From positions 24,254,954-24,318,953 of the forward strand of contig CP154954.1 of NCBI GenBank assembly GCA_039621445.1: a DNA stretch of 64,000 bases. Reading direction: 5' to 3'. The translations under genes and the position numbers were made by a program. The notes below the pieces were generated by a model that saw only the letters and a program-made list of their open reading frames with translations, was not told where the DNA came from and did not search any database. The stretch comes from Euglena gracilis. Lineage: Eukaryota > Euglenida > Euglenophyceae > Euglenales. The first letter of the stretch is position 1. Each line of letters starts with the position of its first letter. Shown piece after piece: positions 10,927-21,581 of the stretch.

Positions 10927-10983
10927 GGGAACCTCCATCCCCTTGCCACCTCCAGGCCAAGCACCTCCAGCGACAAATCCTGA
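10927..10983 (+). CDS. Gene 1, possible terminal exon
   Basis: The acceptor CCCCGTTCCCTGCTTCAG ends at 10926. In phase 0, matching exon 3, the frame reads GNLHPLATSRPSTSSDKS and a stop at 10981-10983. Codons mostly end in G or C. The same frame is open and coding-like upstream to 10802 (CRECSVSSEEALAAGWLAGP), so the exon may be longer. A competing frame continues without a stop to 11596 but has low third-position GC. With the other three exons this gives 154 residues. Confidence 0.35.
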   Translation, partial: GNLHPLATSRPSTSSDKS

Positions 10984-12090
10984 CGATTTTGCCAAGGTGT
11001 TCGCAGCAGGGAAGAGACTGGATTATGCCGCACCCAACCCAACAAATGACGAATCACAACTAATCAAGACTGAGCCTAAATTTACATCAAAAGAAAGGAG
11101 GGATGAAGAATGTTCCTTTTTTGATAACGATTTGACACCGCTTGTCCAAAACCTTTTGGATTTGCAGTTTCTGCAGTTTCTGTCAGTCTGTCTCGTGCTT
11201 TTTTCCCTAAGAGTGTTGTTTCTTTTCTCTTCACTGGCATTTCTGTGTGGTTCTTTGAATGGACCCGTCCTGTTTCTGTGGGAGTGTTACCCCCCCCCCC
11301 CTCAAACTCAAATCAGCCCCCAAAATCCTACATTGTTCACCGTCAGGGCTGTTTGCCTTTCTGGCGTGAAAACGTATCCCCCAAAAGTTAGCCCTCAAAC
11401 CATGGCTCAAGCAAAGCCTGGGGAGGGTTGGCTGACTTCAAGCCCTGGCACTGAACCAGACCTTTCTTTGTCCCTCCTGGGTTGTTGGAGATTGGTTGGT
11501 GGTTTTGTGTCGTTTGGCAAAAGACCGGACTGTCAATTCCGTTTTACGATTTTAATGTTGTGGGTCGGCAGGGTGGGTAAATCAGACTTCTTTTAAACTC
11601 AGAAGACCCCCCCCCCCCCGGAGGGGTTGGGCTGTCCAGGGCTGGACTCCCCCACGTGGGGTTCCCGCACCAGGCTGGGTGGGTGGATGGGACCTCCCCT
11701 GTTTATATCTGCACAGTTCCGTAAGTTTGCATCCGCCAAAGTTCTTGACACATCGGAGATGCATGTTATGTCTGCCCTCTCACCCTGATTGTGCCTCCAC
11801 TCCCCCAGTGGACGTTGGGGATGCACCCCACCTGCACCCAATTTGCTGGGAGGCAACTCTCAGCGGTGGCATATGTTTTGTGCTGTTCTGGCACTTCAAG
11901 CTTTTGCTGCCTCAACCGCAGCTGTAACCATAAGTGCAGAATCAAGCCCCGTTCACCAGGTCAGGCAAAACAGGTGTCAGCCTCCTGGGCTGCCTCCCTC
12001 CCCCACCCCGCCATGGACACAGGCTGTATTTTTTTGAGGTGGTGTTGGGACCACAGGGTTCCGCTTCACGTCTCTTTAGTCACCATTGTC
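10984..12090. other. Unassigned; one weak exon candidate near 11811-11930
   Basis: An acceptor CACTCCCCCAG at about 11808 opens a frame (DVGDAPHLHPICWEATLSGG) ending in TAA near 11927. A second frame through the same DNA ends at a CACCAG|GTCAGG donor. I cannot choose between them. Confidence 0.25.
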
Positions 12091-12094
12091 CCAC

Positions 12095-12285
12095 ACCAGC
12101 ACACCAGGGTTTGTCCCCGGGAAACAGCGTTTCGTGTCGCATCTACTTCCCCCGGTGGGCGGAGGTGGTAAACCGTCATTTTCAAAATGGGAAAAGTCGA
12201 TTTGCCCAGAAAAAAAGCCCGGGGGTCGAAAGAAATGACAACTTCGGTACCACCGGATTTCAACTGATGGTGCTCCCACCACTGG
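12095..12285 (+). repeat. Low-copy repeat, second copy of the 2.24-kb repeat
   Basis: It matches the complement of 2235-2430 with a few indels, for example AAAAAAAGCC here against AAAAAAACCC there. Confidence 0.6.
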
Positions 12286-12334
12286 TGACTAGCAACGTGC
12301 TTGCTTCCGGCCCCCGAACCGCTTTCTGTCCCAG

Positions 12335-12389
12335 TTCCGCCTCTGCCCCCCCAACCACATCTGCCTCTTCCGTCTCTGGACGGAGAGAG
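12335..12389 (+). CDS. Small exon candidate, unrecognised
   Basis: The acceptor GCTTTCTGTCCCAG ends at 12334 and the donor GAG|GTGTGT begins at 12390. The 55-bp exon in phase 0 reads FRLCPPNHICLFRLWTER, with about 95% of codons ending in G or C. A following candidate (12411-12456, after a C-run acceptor and before GTACGT) is in the wrong phase to join it. No gene model could be completed. Confidence 0.35.
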
Positions 12390-12499
12390 GTGTGTGCCCC
12401 CCCCCCCCAGCCCCCGATTGACGTGCCCCCCTCTGTCACTCATGACAGCATGACAAGTACGTCAAGGTTCCGACCAGGCTGCAGTTTAATGTGAGGTCG

Positions 12500-13204
12500 A
12501 CCCCATCCAGGGGGGCTGGTGGGCAGGCACTCCGACACCCACACCGACACCCGGGGGGGGGTTGGACATATGGCCTTGGTTGTGCCAGAGCCGCCAAGAA
12601 TAAATAATGTATTTTTGGGCAAATTTCCACTTAAACCTAGGCAGGCACGACCCCCCTCCCGAAAGTAGTTCCTGTGCTATTGAGGCTCCCCCTCCCGTGG
12701 GGTTGGTCAAGTTCAGCCTGACTCCAACAGCCAGTGGGCCGCTCATCGGTTGTGTGTGTTCAGCGGTTGGACAGGTCCTTGGTGGGGAAGGAACCCACTT
12801 GCAAACCAGCCCCACTTACAACTCCCCCTATTTATTTGTTTAACCCCCCTCGGGCCGACAAACCAAACTTTGGCTCATAATCTCCCCCAGGGGAAAAAAA
12901 AGAAAGACGCCGGGGATGATTTTTGGGTCGCAACACCCCCAAAACCATTTTTTTTTACGTGACCGCATGCATTCTCCGGACATTAACCACCCCCAAAATG
13001 GCCGTTTTGGGGCACAAATCCTAGCTGGAACATCGGCAACCAAAACGGCGTATGGAGGGCGACATCTTGTGGAATATAGCCTCTCCAGGGACACACTTGG
13101 TTTGGCATACACTTTCGGAAATAATGTAAAAAACATAATGGAAAAAATGATTTTTTGGACCGAAAATCTCACCCCGGTGTAATGTCGAGTGGAAACTGGG
13201 GGGG
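12500..13204. other. No gene seen
   Basis: Mixed-composition DNA with C runs. Frames on both strands are short and lack splice pairs. Confidence 0.4.
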
Positions 13205-13395
13205 GGGTTGGCTAATCCTACTCAGTTTGGGTCCGTTATCGGCTGAACAACTCAGGCCTGGCGGGGAGTTGGGTCGGAAAGCCAGGATCCAGTCGTTCAC
13301 GGCGGGAAAAAAATTCCGGGCACAGGCCATGGTGATAATCCACAGACCTACACCCCTTTCCCCAGAGGCGAGCTCTGCTCTTACTCTGAAGGTGG
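13205..13395 (+). repeat. Diverged solitary copy of the 20.3/38.9-kb H repeat
   Basis: It shares GGCCTGGCGGGGAGTTGGG, ATCCAGTCGTTCACGGCGGG, CCATGGTGATAATCC and GCTCTTACTCT in the same order as 20330-20580 and 38925-39185. The hairpins are degraded here, suggesting an old insertion. Confidence 0.65.
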
Positions 13396-13592
13396 AGGGG
13401 GAAATATGCAAGTTTGCATAATTTACATTCTTTGCATAATCTAAATCTTAAAAATTTGCGCTGTTTTGCATGGTTTGCATTTTTGTCGCATTTTAATAAA
13501 AAGTCGCATTTTTTTTTGCGTTTTTCTGTATTTTTTTGTGTATCCAGGTATGCCCATGTTTGTTGTTGCATTTTGCACATGCAAATTGCTCC
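13396..13592. mobile_element. Degenerate TTTGCA element, related to 1538-1988
   Basis: It starts GGGGGAAATATGCAAGTTTG and ends near TTGCACATGCAAATTGCTCC, roughly inverted ends around TTTGCAT-rich sequence. It directly abuts the R1 copy at 13599. Confidence 0.45.
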
Positions 13593-13598
13593 ACTTTC

Positions 13599-14207
13599 AG
13601 ACAGGCCATACAATTGCTAGACCATTGCCAGTGTGCGTTACACCATGGGTCATTACCCCCCCCCCCCCAAAATAAGACCCCCCCCCCCTGGGCCGATCGA
13701 GCAAAAATCCAAAAGTAAGACCCCCCCAAAATAAGATCCCCCTGACCCGAAGTGCCGAAGGCGGTGAAAATTTTCCTTGAAAAGCTACCAAAAAAACACC
13801 CAATTTCGCACAAAAAATGGTGAAATTTCAAACATTTTCGGATTTTGAAGTGTAACAAACATGCTAAATGTCAGCTCTCACCAATTTACACATGGTGCGA
13901 AGCGCCAAAGGAAAATTTTTAATGCTTTTGGGAACCTAAAAAATAATTTTTTTTCGGTCGGTCAAGAAAAAAATCCAAAAATAGGACCCCCCCCTGGAGG
14001 TTTCCAGCAACGGACCCAAAAATAAGACCCGGGTTTTATTTTTGTGGGGGGGTTTACACCATGGGTGGGCGAATGCCTGAGTGTTCCCCTTATCAGGGTC
14101 CCTCCCCGAGACAAAGGCAGAAAAGTATGTTGGGCTCTTTTTTTGACTTGGTCTGCCGCCTTTCCCATGGGGCACTGTGGCTTCCCCAGGGTAGGGTGCA
14201 CGCGATG
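13599..14207 (+). repeat. Dispersed repeat R1, copy 3, with shared flanks
   Basis: It has the same left and right flanks as copy 2, with about 90 extra bases (14040-14128) before the right flank. The core keeps the GGTGC-GAA-GCGCC-type hairpin. Confidence 0.75.
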
Positions 14208-14984
14208 CTCTTTGGGTGTAAATGTTCTCATTTACACCGCTCGTTCTTTTTCTCAGACAGGGTTTTATTTCTTTCATTCATTTTAACTCATTGGGCGTCG
14301 TGGCTGTGAGCAGTCCAGATCGCCCCTCTGCTGGTTCAGCGTTTTGTGTTGGGTTAAATTGTGTCCGCATCGATGCTGTTGCCTGGAATACGCCCAACTG
14401 CTGTGTTTCCAGCCGCCCCATACACCCCTGCAGAAACCCCGGCGTAACTAACGCACGTCGCCTCACCTTAGACCTATACCGCTCCTCGCAGCGACGCTTG
14501 CTGCCCCCTGCATGACGTCCCGTCTGTGGTTGGGGGCAGGGGTCCTGCACCAGTATATGGGTGACATGCTCGTCCCTCATATTCATTCTTCAATGCCCCG
14601 CGCACGTCATGTCCCTCATGTGCCCAACTTCCACTTTCAGTTGCCCATTCGTTTGAAGTTCTCTTGTTGACCGACAGCACAACTGGTGTCTGGTGTGGTG
14701 CTTTCATGAATTGTGCAGGATCCAATCACGCAAAACCACAACCTCATACCCTTCCGATGCACAACATGAATCACGATATTGTTTGAGATTGTTCAGCTGC
14801 AATAATTTAATATTCAGGTCAGCAAGGATTCCTCTTTTGGAAGTCTCTGAGGCAAGCCTTCCCTCCCAAGGAGATTGAATTTACAAAAAGTTTGGCCAAA
14901 TTTCTTAGTGCAGGTTTTTTCCCGCTTGTCAGATTTTGGGGTTAGGGGTGTCCTCACCAACCCCTCCACCCCTCCTTTCCCTCA
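14208..14984. other. No gene recognised
   Basis: A + frame at 14222-14515 is open but has no splice support and ordinary codon composition. A - frame at 14474-14725 is equally weak. Confidence 0.35.
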
Positions 14985-15495
14985 GGGAGGGGGTTTACTC
15001 CCTGACAAAGGGCGGGAGGGGGGATATGCGGAGCGCATACTTTCCGCATATTCCGCATTTTAGCGCATCACTTTTTTTGGCCAAAAAGCGCAAATTTCGC
15101 TTATTTTGCACATATTCAGCACATATTCCGAGGGTTGTCAGGATTTTCCCGCTGTGTATTTTCTTCGTTCCCACATATATTTTTTTGCTTATTTTCTGCA
15201 TCTCATTGGGCCATGTTGATTTTATTCAAACCATTTTATGCCATTTGCTCTCATTTTGGGGCCATTTTTGGCCCTTTTTTTTGCCAATTTTGGCCCATTT
15301 TGGTCCATTCTGAGCCACAGGGGCCCTGTTTGAGTCGTTTTCACCACTGTTGGCCATTTTTGGTCATTTTTGGCCATTGCTGGCAATTGTTTTTTCAGCT
15401 CAAAGTGGACAAAATTGGTCCAAAATGGTCCCAGAATGGCCCGAATGGCTCGAAATGGTCATAAATGGTCCGTAAATGGTCTAGACCCGGGGGGG
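14985..15495. repeat. GCGCATA/GCATATTC words and TTTTGGCC low-complexity DNA
   Basis: It opens with the hairpin TATGCG-GAG-CGCATA near 15026, followed by repeated CGCATATTC words, then 15240-15490 made of diverged TTTTTGGCCATT units. Similar TATGCGC words appear at 15896-15980, and similar TTTTGGCC DNA at 50890-51060. Confidence 0.5.
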
Positions 15496-16240
15496 GGGGT
15501 TCTGGAGCCAAAAACCAGCCACTATGAAAAAGCAGTTAATCATCCCCCGGGGAAACACACCTCAAGCAATGATATGGAACCTGCTCCCTCCCCCCCGAAG
15601 GCCAGCTTTTTCCAGCCAGCAGCTCCCAGCCGGGCTGAGGACCTCCCCCGGGTCCTATAAAATAAAATTCAGGCCAGCCCGACGAAGCTGTGCTGGAAGA
15701 CACGCAGGGTGGGTGGGGGATGGGATCCCAATGGCGTGGCAAACGTGCCAAAATGAAAGTGCCCCAAAAAGGTGAAACGCCGGACCAAAGGTAATAAAAT
15801 ATTTACATTTGGCATTGTTGGGGAAAGGGCCACCTTCTGGATGGTTTTTTCTGGAGGTTTAAGGAGTTTGGTCTTTTCAGACCCCTTTGCAGGGGGGATA
15901 TGCGCCAAAAGGTGTGCGTTAAAATATGTGGGAATATGCGCTAAACATTAGGAAATTATGCGGAAAATATGCGATTTTTCGAAAATCAGGCCATATTTGG
16001 CTTGTTCAGGTGATCCAATCAGCAAGTCATTTCAACCCATTATGGATCATTTTAGGACCATTTCTGTCCATATCTGGCCACAATCGGCTGTTTTCGAACG
16101 GTACCATTTTACCATTTTTGGCCGAGTGGCCAAAGTGACCGACCCTCTCCCCCCGGGGGGGAGGAAGTGGGTGAATGGTGTTTTTGAAAGTGGGAAGGAA
16201 GAAGTATATAGGCAATGGTATGGTAGGGTCCCCTCTATCC
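15496..16240. other. No gene; repeat fragments
   Basis: It holds a CCAGCCAGCAGCTCCCAGCC block near 15610 shared with 20.2 kb, a CCCCCGGGTCCTATAAAAT end motif, and ATATGCGCC words near 15896. Confidence 0.4.
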
Positions 16241-16790
16241 AAGCACTTTCGATGCAGGGCGATGCAAGAATATTGGAGGCCAAAGGTGGGGTTCCAATGC
16301 AGGGCAATGCAGGCATTTTTTTGGCTATCGTTGAACATTTTCCAGTGATTCGCCGCATTGGCGGCTTTTTTTAGCCTGGTTTTTTTTAAGGCACTGACTT
16401 TTGGCATTTTTTGGGGGGGGGTGATTTTTGGCCGTTTTTTTGGACATTTTTGGCCCATTTTGACAATTTGACCATTTCTCCATTCTGCAAGGCTTCATGC
16501 TGTCATGTGATTCAGCCAGCGGATGCGGGTATTGGAGTGGATGCGGAATGATGGCATGCGGGAATTGGAACGGATGCGGACTGTTGACACTTGAGCAAAT
16601 GCGGGGATGTGGCTACCGGATGCGGCTTCTGGAGCAGGTGCAGCTACATGGCTGGATGCCAGCCAAGTCGGGATGCGGGTACTGGAGAGATGCGGAAATG
16701 CATGTACTCCAGCATATGGGGGTCAAAATCAGCCAAAAGTGGCCAAAAGTGGCCAAAAGTGGCCAAAAGTAGCACAAAAGGCCAAAGTGG
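16241..16790 (+). repeat. Tandem-like GATGCAGGGC / GATGCGGG / AAAGTGGCC repeats
   Basis: 16241-16330 carries GATGCAGGGCGATGCA words around GGTGGGGTTCCAATGCAGG, closely matching 50639-50757. 16500-16700 repeats GGATGCGGGTATTGGA variants. 16731-16765 is four copies of AAAGTGGCC. No coding role is seen. Confidence 0.6.
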
Positions 16791-17131
16791 CAAAAAGCAG
16801 CAGAAAGAAACAGGGCACCATTTGAGCATTTCAAAGGCGATGCGGGGCGCTGCAGGGCGATGCGGGACCCAAAGGGGTGGGTGACCGAAGGCTTATGAAA
16901 ACCCCTGGCAGCCTCATAAAATTTTTTCGTGCAAAGAGCCGCAGCCCGTGGGACCCCCGGGTCCTTAAGAAGAAAATAACAACAACAAAACTACCTCAGG
17001 CTGCTTCAGGCGTTGCTCTGACTGGTGTTCTTGGTTGCTTCCTCCTGCCCGCCCCCCCCCACTCCTTCAGGTTCCAAGTCTGCCTCTGAGGAGAGGGAGA
17101 CTGGACGACCTCGGTTGTGTTTCTTCCCCAG

Positions 17132-17284
17132 CACCAGAAGGATCCTCCTTGTCACTTGTTCCGTGGCTGTTGCCCCGCGGAGCGGCACGTGAGGCCCCCC
17201 AGCACTCTTCTGCCCTGCAGCGAAGCAACCTCCCTCCTCACGCCGGGTTACATATGGCCAAGCCCTTCCCGGGCGAGGAGTTGG
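17132..17284 (+). CDS. Internal exon, 51 codons, Cys/His-containing, unrecognised
   Basis: A strong acceptor (GTTGTGTTTCTTCCCCAG ending at 17131) and a strong donor (TGG|GTGAGC at 17285) bound exactly 153 bases in phase 0 at both ends. The frame reads HQKDPPCHLFRGCCPAERHV, RPPSTLLPCSEATSLLTPGY and IWPSPSRARSW, with about three quarters of codons ending in G or C. Another frame, open from an acceptor at 17070, also reads through but has poorer third-position composition. No partner exon in matching phase was found nearby. Function unknown. Confidence 0.45.
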
Positions 17285-17374
17285 GTGAGCCGAGGACATA
17301 TTGGATGAAGGTCAGCCAGATCCTGGTTCGACAGGAGGGTGTTGGGGATTGGGGGGGGGGTCCCTGCCCTTGGC

Positions 17375-17515
17375 CAGGGAATCAGCCAAACAGCCAGGCC
17401 TGGGAGCACCAATTTTTGACCCCAAAAATTTTTCCTGGCGCTTTGGGTGCCTGGTGAAAATCAGTGAAATGCTGTGGTGGGTGGGGGGGGTCGACCCCCC
17501 CACCGTTCTTTCCCG
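17375..17515 (+). repeat. Dispersed repeat, paired with 59785-59960
   Basis: Both copies read CCAAACAGCCAGG, GGGAGCACCAATTTT and GAAAATGCTGTGGTGGGTGG-type text, followed by GGGGGTCGACCCCCCC or GGGGGTCAACCCCCC. The final palindromic run also appears near 62850. Confidence 0.6.
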
Positions 17516-17844
17516 TTCTGCGCTGCCCTTGACCATCGTGGGTCCAGACCATCCCACCTGCCAGGAGCCCATTTCCTGGGGCAGGCCCTCTGAACATTTT
17601 CCAGCATGCCACGCTGGCCGGTGTGGGTCTTAGGTTGGCGTATGCCTTTTATTTCAGGGATGTTCATTCGGATCTCCAGGATGATGCCTCTCAAACCAGG
17701 AGAATGATGCTACTGACTGGAAAATGGTCCACACAGGGCAGGGTTTAAACACCACATACAGGGCACCCCACTCCCAGTGGGAAGGGGTCTAACCAGCAGC
17801 CTTTTTCCACCCCTGGTCCCCGACACTATTTTACAGCCATCTCA

Positions 17845-17876
17845 CGATGATGATGATAATAATGATAATACTTTTT
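17845..17876. repeat. GAT/AAT trinucleotide microsatellite
   Basis: A short run of GAT units passes into AAT and GAT units. Confidence 0.8.
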
Positions 17877-18584
17877 TGAAGTAATCATGAAGAATACTAG
17901 AATTGCCCCTGTTCATAACTTCTTTTGTGTTTTATGTAGTCCTCGCTTAAGGGATAAGAGCCCCCCACCACAGTTGAGAAAGAGGGGGTACAAGTGGATA
18001 TTTCCCACCGTCAATGGAGAGGGGGGTGGCCTTGGGGGGCAATACCAGCCGAGGCCAGAGGTCTGTCCCCCCAAGGGGGGAGTCCAGTCACGTACATGTA
18101 CAAAAAAGGACAGAGGCAGACTGTGGGCCCTGGCGTTCGGTCACAGTGGCCAACGTGGTTCTGGACCCACTCTTTCAAATGTTTCGCTTTGCACCGACAA
18201 TCTTTCGATTCGGCTCGTCAGGCTGCAAACCTTCACCTTGAAGGATAGCCTTGGATGGACTTGTCTGGCTGGGCGCGTTGCGCCTTACCTCTCTCTTATC
18301 AGATCCATTCTTGTTTGACTGAGTTGTATGGTGCGCGCTTCTGCCATCACTGCGCATGCGCTGGCTGAAATCAGTTTCCAAAGAGAGGTCAGAATTGTAT
18401 TTTTGGGTTTTTTTTGGTGTTTTGCTCAAGAAACCTAATGATCCTTTGCGTGTTGGCCCCTTCTTGGGACAATTTTGGGAGCAAGCCGAACGTTGGTTTG
18501 CTCAAGGTCCCGTCAACCTTTTCAAACCACTGGCTGCCAGCTTTTTTACGTGGAAACAGATAGACAGCAGGGGAATTGTGCAAA
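17877..18584. other. No gene recognised
   Basis: A + frame at 17887-18318 is open but lacks paired splice sites. The box TGCGCATGCGC near 18352 is an exact NRF1-like palindrome, unlike the spaced boxes at 2-5 kb. Confidence 0.3.
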
Positions 18585-18858
18585 AAAAAACACCCCAAAA
18601 TACTCCCCTGAAGCGCTGGGTATGGGTTCAATTTTCACTGAAAAATCACCCCAAACCCCAATTTCAGATGCAAAAATGATGAAAATTTGAAGGTTGCAGA
18701 TTTTGAAGTACAAAAAAAAAACATGCTGAATGTCAACTTACTCCGATTAACACACGGCACGAAGCGCCGAAGGAAAGATCTTGGAACCTGAAAAGTGGTG
18801 TGTGATGTTTTTTCGGGTTTTTTTTCTGGGCCTGGGTCGGTCAAAAAATAAGACCAGG
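18585..18858 (+). repeat. Dispersed repeat R1, copy 4 (diverged)
   Basis: The core order is kept (AAAAATGATGAAAATTTGAA, TTTTGAAGTACAAAA, then ACGGCACGAAGCGCCGAAGG). The ATAAGACC blocks are mostly lost on the left. Confidence 0.7.
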
Positions 18859-19375
18859 TTTTGTGCAGTTCTAAGCTCTTCACGTGTGTGATGGTGCCAT
18901 GCTGCAGCAAATGTTTGATGCGTGCGGCAGATGTTTGAGGCGGTCGGTGGCCCAGTGCCCGGCCCGGTGGCCTATCCTGGCCGGCAGCCCAGCTGGCGGC
19001 CGGTGGCCCGGCAGCCCGGCCCAGCCCAGGAAATGGCTGAAAAATGGCCGTGACTCGGGCTACACAAAGATTTGGTGGAAAAAGTGAAGCATGGTTGGAT
19101 TTGGCATTCCAAGGGATTTAATTATTTTTGAAGCCTGTTTCTGAAGCCTGTTTCATCAGCAATACAATGCACCAAGTTGCAGAGCCCAGCTCCTCGGGGT
19201 TCCTGACTTGTGGCACATTTTTTCTTACCACCACATACAGCCAAGCACAAGGTTACATTGGTTTCGGTCGGGCAAAAATTAGGCAACCTCGTAAAGATTT
19301 TTGGACCAGTGCGTCGTAAAGATTTTGCCGTCAAGGACAGGGGGGTCCCCCCGGTCCTCTCAGAAACGTCTGTGT
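18859..19375. other. No gene; small CGGCCC-type block
   Basis: 18940-19030 is rich in GGCCCGG words like the minisatellites at 21.6 and 23.0 kb. The rest is unassigned. Confidence 0.35.
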
Positions 19376-20066
19376 TGCGTGCTCTGCTATTGTGGAAACG
19401 CCGACGAGTGCCATGATTGCGGCGCCCCCTGATTGTGGAAGTGGCTACGCGGCCAGGCTCCTGTGTCTAAAACAGGGCTTAAAATGACTTCCCAACCCTT
19501 GTTAATCCTTGTCAATAACACTTTCGGGAATATTGCTGTGTCTCGGACAAGGGCTGGGTGGGAATGTAAAATGAAATAACTGGCTGAATTAATTGTAATA
19601 CATAGGTATTGTCATGAGTGGCAAAAATGGCACGAAACTCGGAACACAACGTGTCGAGCATTCACAAAGATTGCTTTTTGCAGCTTCGTGTTTTTTTAAT
19701 CAAATTCTTCCGACAATGTAATGATTTTGTACAAAAACAGCAATTGTGGTGTAATCATCGTTGATTCTATCCTTCTTTGTAGTGCGTGCTTTCAAAAAAA
19801 GTCTCCTGAAAAATGGGTGTTTTGAAAATCGCTCCAGAGTTTTTGAATTTGAAAAAATTTTGGTGGAAACAGCCCAAGGGTGTGAAAATGGGTGTCTGCA
19901 CCCGACCCCTCTGGCTGCAATGCCATGGAGGTTCCAGCGTGTCGTCCATGTTGGCCCCTCCTGTAGCTCTGCAGTGACTCATGCAGCGCCGTGCCCCACT
20001 TCCTCGCCCCTCCCGATGCGTAGGTTTGCGCTGGTTGGCATTGCTTGCCAACCTGCTCGCAGGCTG
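19376..20066 (+). repeat. Repeat R3, copy 1 (short form)
   Basis: It starts near CTCTGCTATTGTGGAAACGC and runs through ATTGCTGTGTCTCGGACAAG and CTCCAGAGTTTTTGAATTTG to GACTCATGCAGCGCCG. It matches 31618-32672 and 34657-35780, but lacks about 437 bases present in both between the TTTTTGAATTT word and GGTGGAAACAGCCC. It has no conserved frame. Confidence 0.8.
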
Positions 20067-20159
20067 TATCGGCCCGCCTTTTGGAGGTTCTTTTCTTTGG
20101 GTATTGTGGAAATGGGCTTTCTGGGCTTCTGGCATCTTCAGGGCCGAAGGCGCCTTGGC

Positions 20160-20674
20160 CAGGGGTTTTCTTAAGCCGGAGGGTACCATCCCCGGGGGGG
20201 GTCCAGCCAGCCAGCAGCTCAAATCCAGCCAGCAGCCTAAATTCGGGCTGGGAGCCCCCCCCCCCCCGGGGTCGAGTGAAATAAAGTTGGGTTCCAGCCC
20301 AGAAGCTGTACACTTTTCCCACGGGGCGGGCTGATCCTACCCAGTTTGACCCCTTCGCGCGTGAATAATTCGGGCCTGGCAGGGAGTTGGGGGTCAAACC
20401 CAGGTGATTCGGTAACTAGAAATCCAGTCGCTCGCGACTGAAAAAAAAATTCCGGGAACGGGGCCGGGATCATGGTGATAATCCGACGGTTCTCCTGGTG
20501 GCCCCGACCCGGGGGGGGGGAGGGGGGGGTCGAGGGGGGGGTTTCGCCGGGTGTAAGCTTCGCTCTTATCCATAAAGGGAGCGACCCCCGGGGGGGTAGC
20601 GGCTCATTTCCAGCCAGCAGCCTTTTTGCCAGCCGGAGGCTGAACCCCCCCCGGGGGCCCTTCAGAAGCTCCTG
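20160..20674. mobile_element. Composite hAT-like non-autonomous element
   Basis: The left end CAGGGGTTTTCTTAAG is preceded by GCCTTGGC (20152-20159). The right end CTTCAGAAGCTCCTG is followed by ACCTTGGC (20675-20682), so 7 of 8 flanking bases agree. The sister right end at 39.37 kb, whose complement reads CAGGGGTTTTCTTAAG, matches this left end over 16 bases. The 515-bp body contains CCAGCCAGCAGC words and an H repeat with the hairpin CAGTCGC-TC-GCGACTG. No transposase is present. Confidence 0.55.
20330..20580 (+). repeat. H repeat, copy in the composite element
   Basis: Its order is TTTGACCCCTTCGCGCGTGA, GGAGTTGGGGGTCAAACCC, hairpin CAGTCGCTCGCGACTG, CATGGTGATAATCC, G runs, then a shortened GCTCTTA hairpin missing the TAAGAGCTCA strand. 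Other copies are at 38925-39185 (complete) and 29265-29545 (inverted). Confidence 0.75.
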
Positions 20675-20692
20675 ACCTTGGCCGATGTGCTA

Positions 20693-21030
20693 ACCCCCCG
20701 CCAAAATAACCCCCCTGACGATGCGTAGCACTGGGACGGTGAAAAATGTCCCTGATAAATCAACAAAAAGCCCAATCACAAAAAGGTCACAAAATGATGA
20801 AATTTCAAAGATTTTCCAATTTTTGAAGTGCAAAAAAACCATGGTAAATGTCAATTTATACCAGTACATACATGGCGCGAAGCGCCGAAGGAAGAATCTT
20901 AGTGTTTTTGGGAACCTGAAAAATGATGATTTTTTCAGGCCCCGGTCGACCAAGAGAAAAGCTAAAAATAAAACTTCCCAAAATACGACCCCACTGGAGG
21001 TTTCCAGCAACCCCCATAAAAGACCCAGGT
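20693..21030 (+). repeat. Dispersed repeat R1, copy 5
   Basis: It has the full R1 order with hairpin ATGGCGCGAAGCGCCGAAGG. At 39392-39436 only the first 45 bases of this copy remain, then the sequence jumps to what corresponds to about 21179 here. Confidence 0.8.
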
Positions 21031-21178
21031 CTCATTTTGGGGGGTTCCTTTGGGACACCCCCCCCAGGGTGGGGTCGACCCCACCTTGAAATTCAGGCTG
21101 GCAATCTGGGCTAGCAGCATCCCCAGTGGGCGTTGCCGTGGCTGGGGTGGGGACAAAATTGGAATAAATTTTTTCTTC

Positions 21179-21535
21179 CTCTTTTTTAAATTATAAAAAA
21201 TTAAAATTCTGGTGATTTTCTGACATTTTTGAAGCCACCATTCTTTCCTTCATGTTAGATTTTCCTTGTTCAAGGTCCCAACCAAGGAAATTTTTAAAAA
21301 GTTTGGATCCCGGTGGGGGAGGGGGTAGGGTGGGTGGGTCTGCCAGACACTTTCCCGGCCTGACGGCTGTCACCGCCCACCGCCTGGGTGGTTCCCCCTT
21401 GAGAGCCCCTGCCGCAGACGGGGGTTTTGACCATGGCCATTTCCGCTTTTTTTTTGACCCCAAAGTGATCCCCAAAAATGTGGGTCCCCTGAACCGCCCC
21501 TCCCCCCCCCGCCCGAAGGTAAATCCCAACCAAAT
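21179..21535 (+). repeat. Duplicated segment, partner at 39436-39775
   Basis: Both copies contain GATTTTCTGACATTTTTGAA, CCAAGGAAATTTTTAAAA, GGGGGTTTTGACCATGGCCA and ACCCCAAAGTGATCCCC. Frames on both strands are open in part, but differ between copies through small indels. Confidence 0.75.
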
Positions 21536-21581
21536 ATTACCAGGGTGTGACGTAGAGCTGAGCTCTTTGGGATACCACCCC

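Noticed and set aside
10529-11596. 355-codon open frame on +, the longest in the window
   Set aside because: It starts inside an R1 repeat and its codons have low third-position GC where an alternative frame is clearly better (10802-10983).
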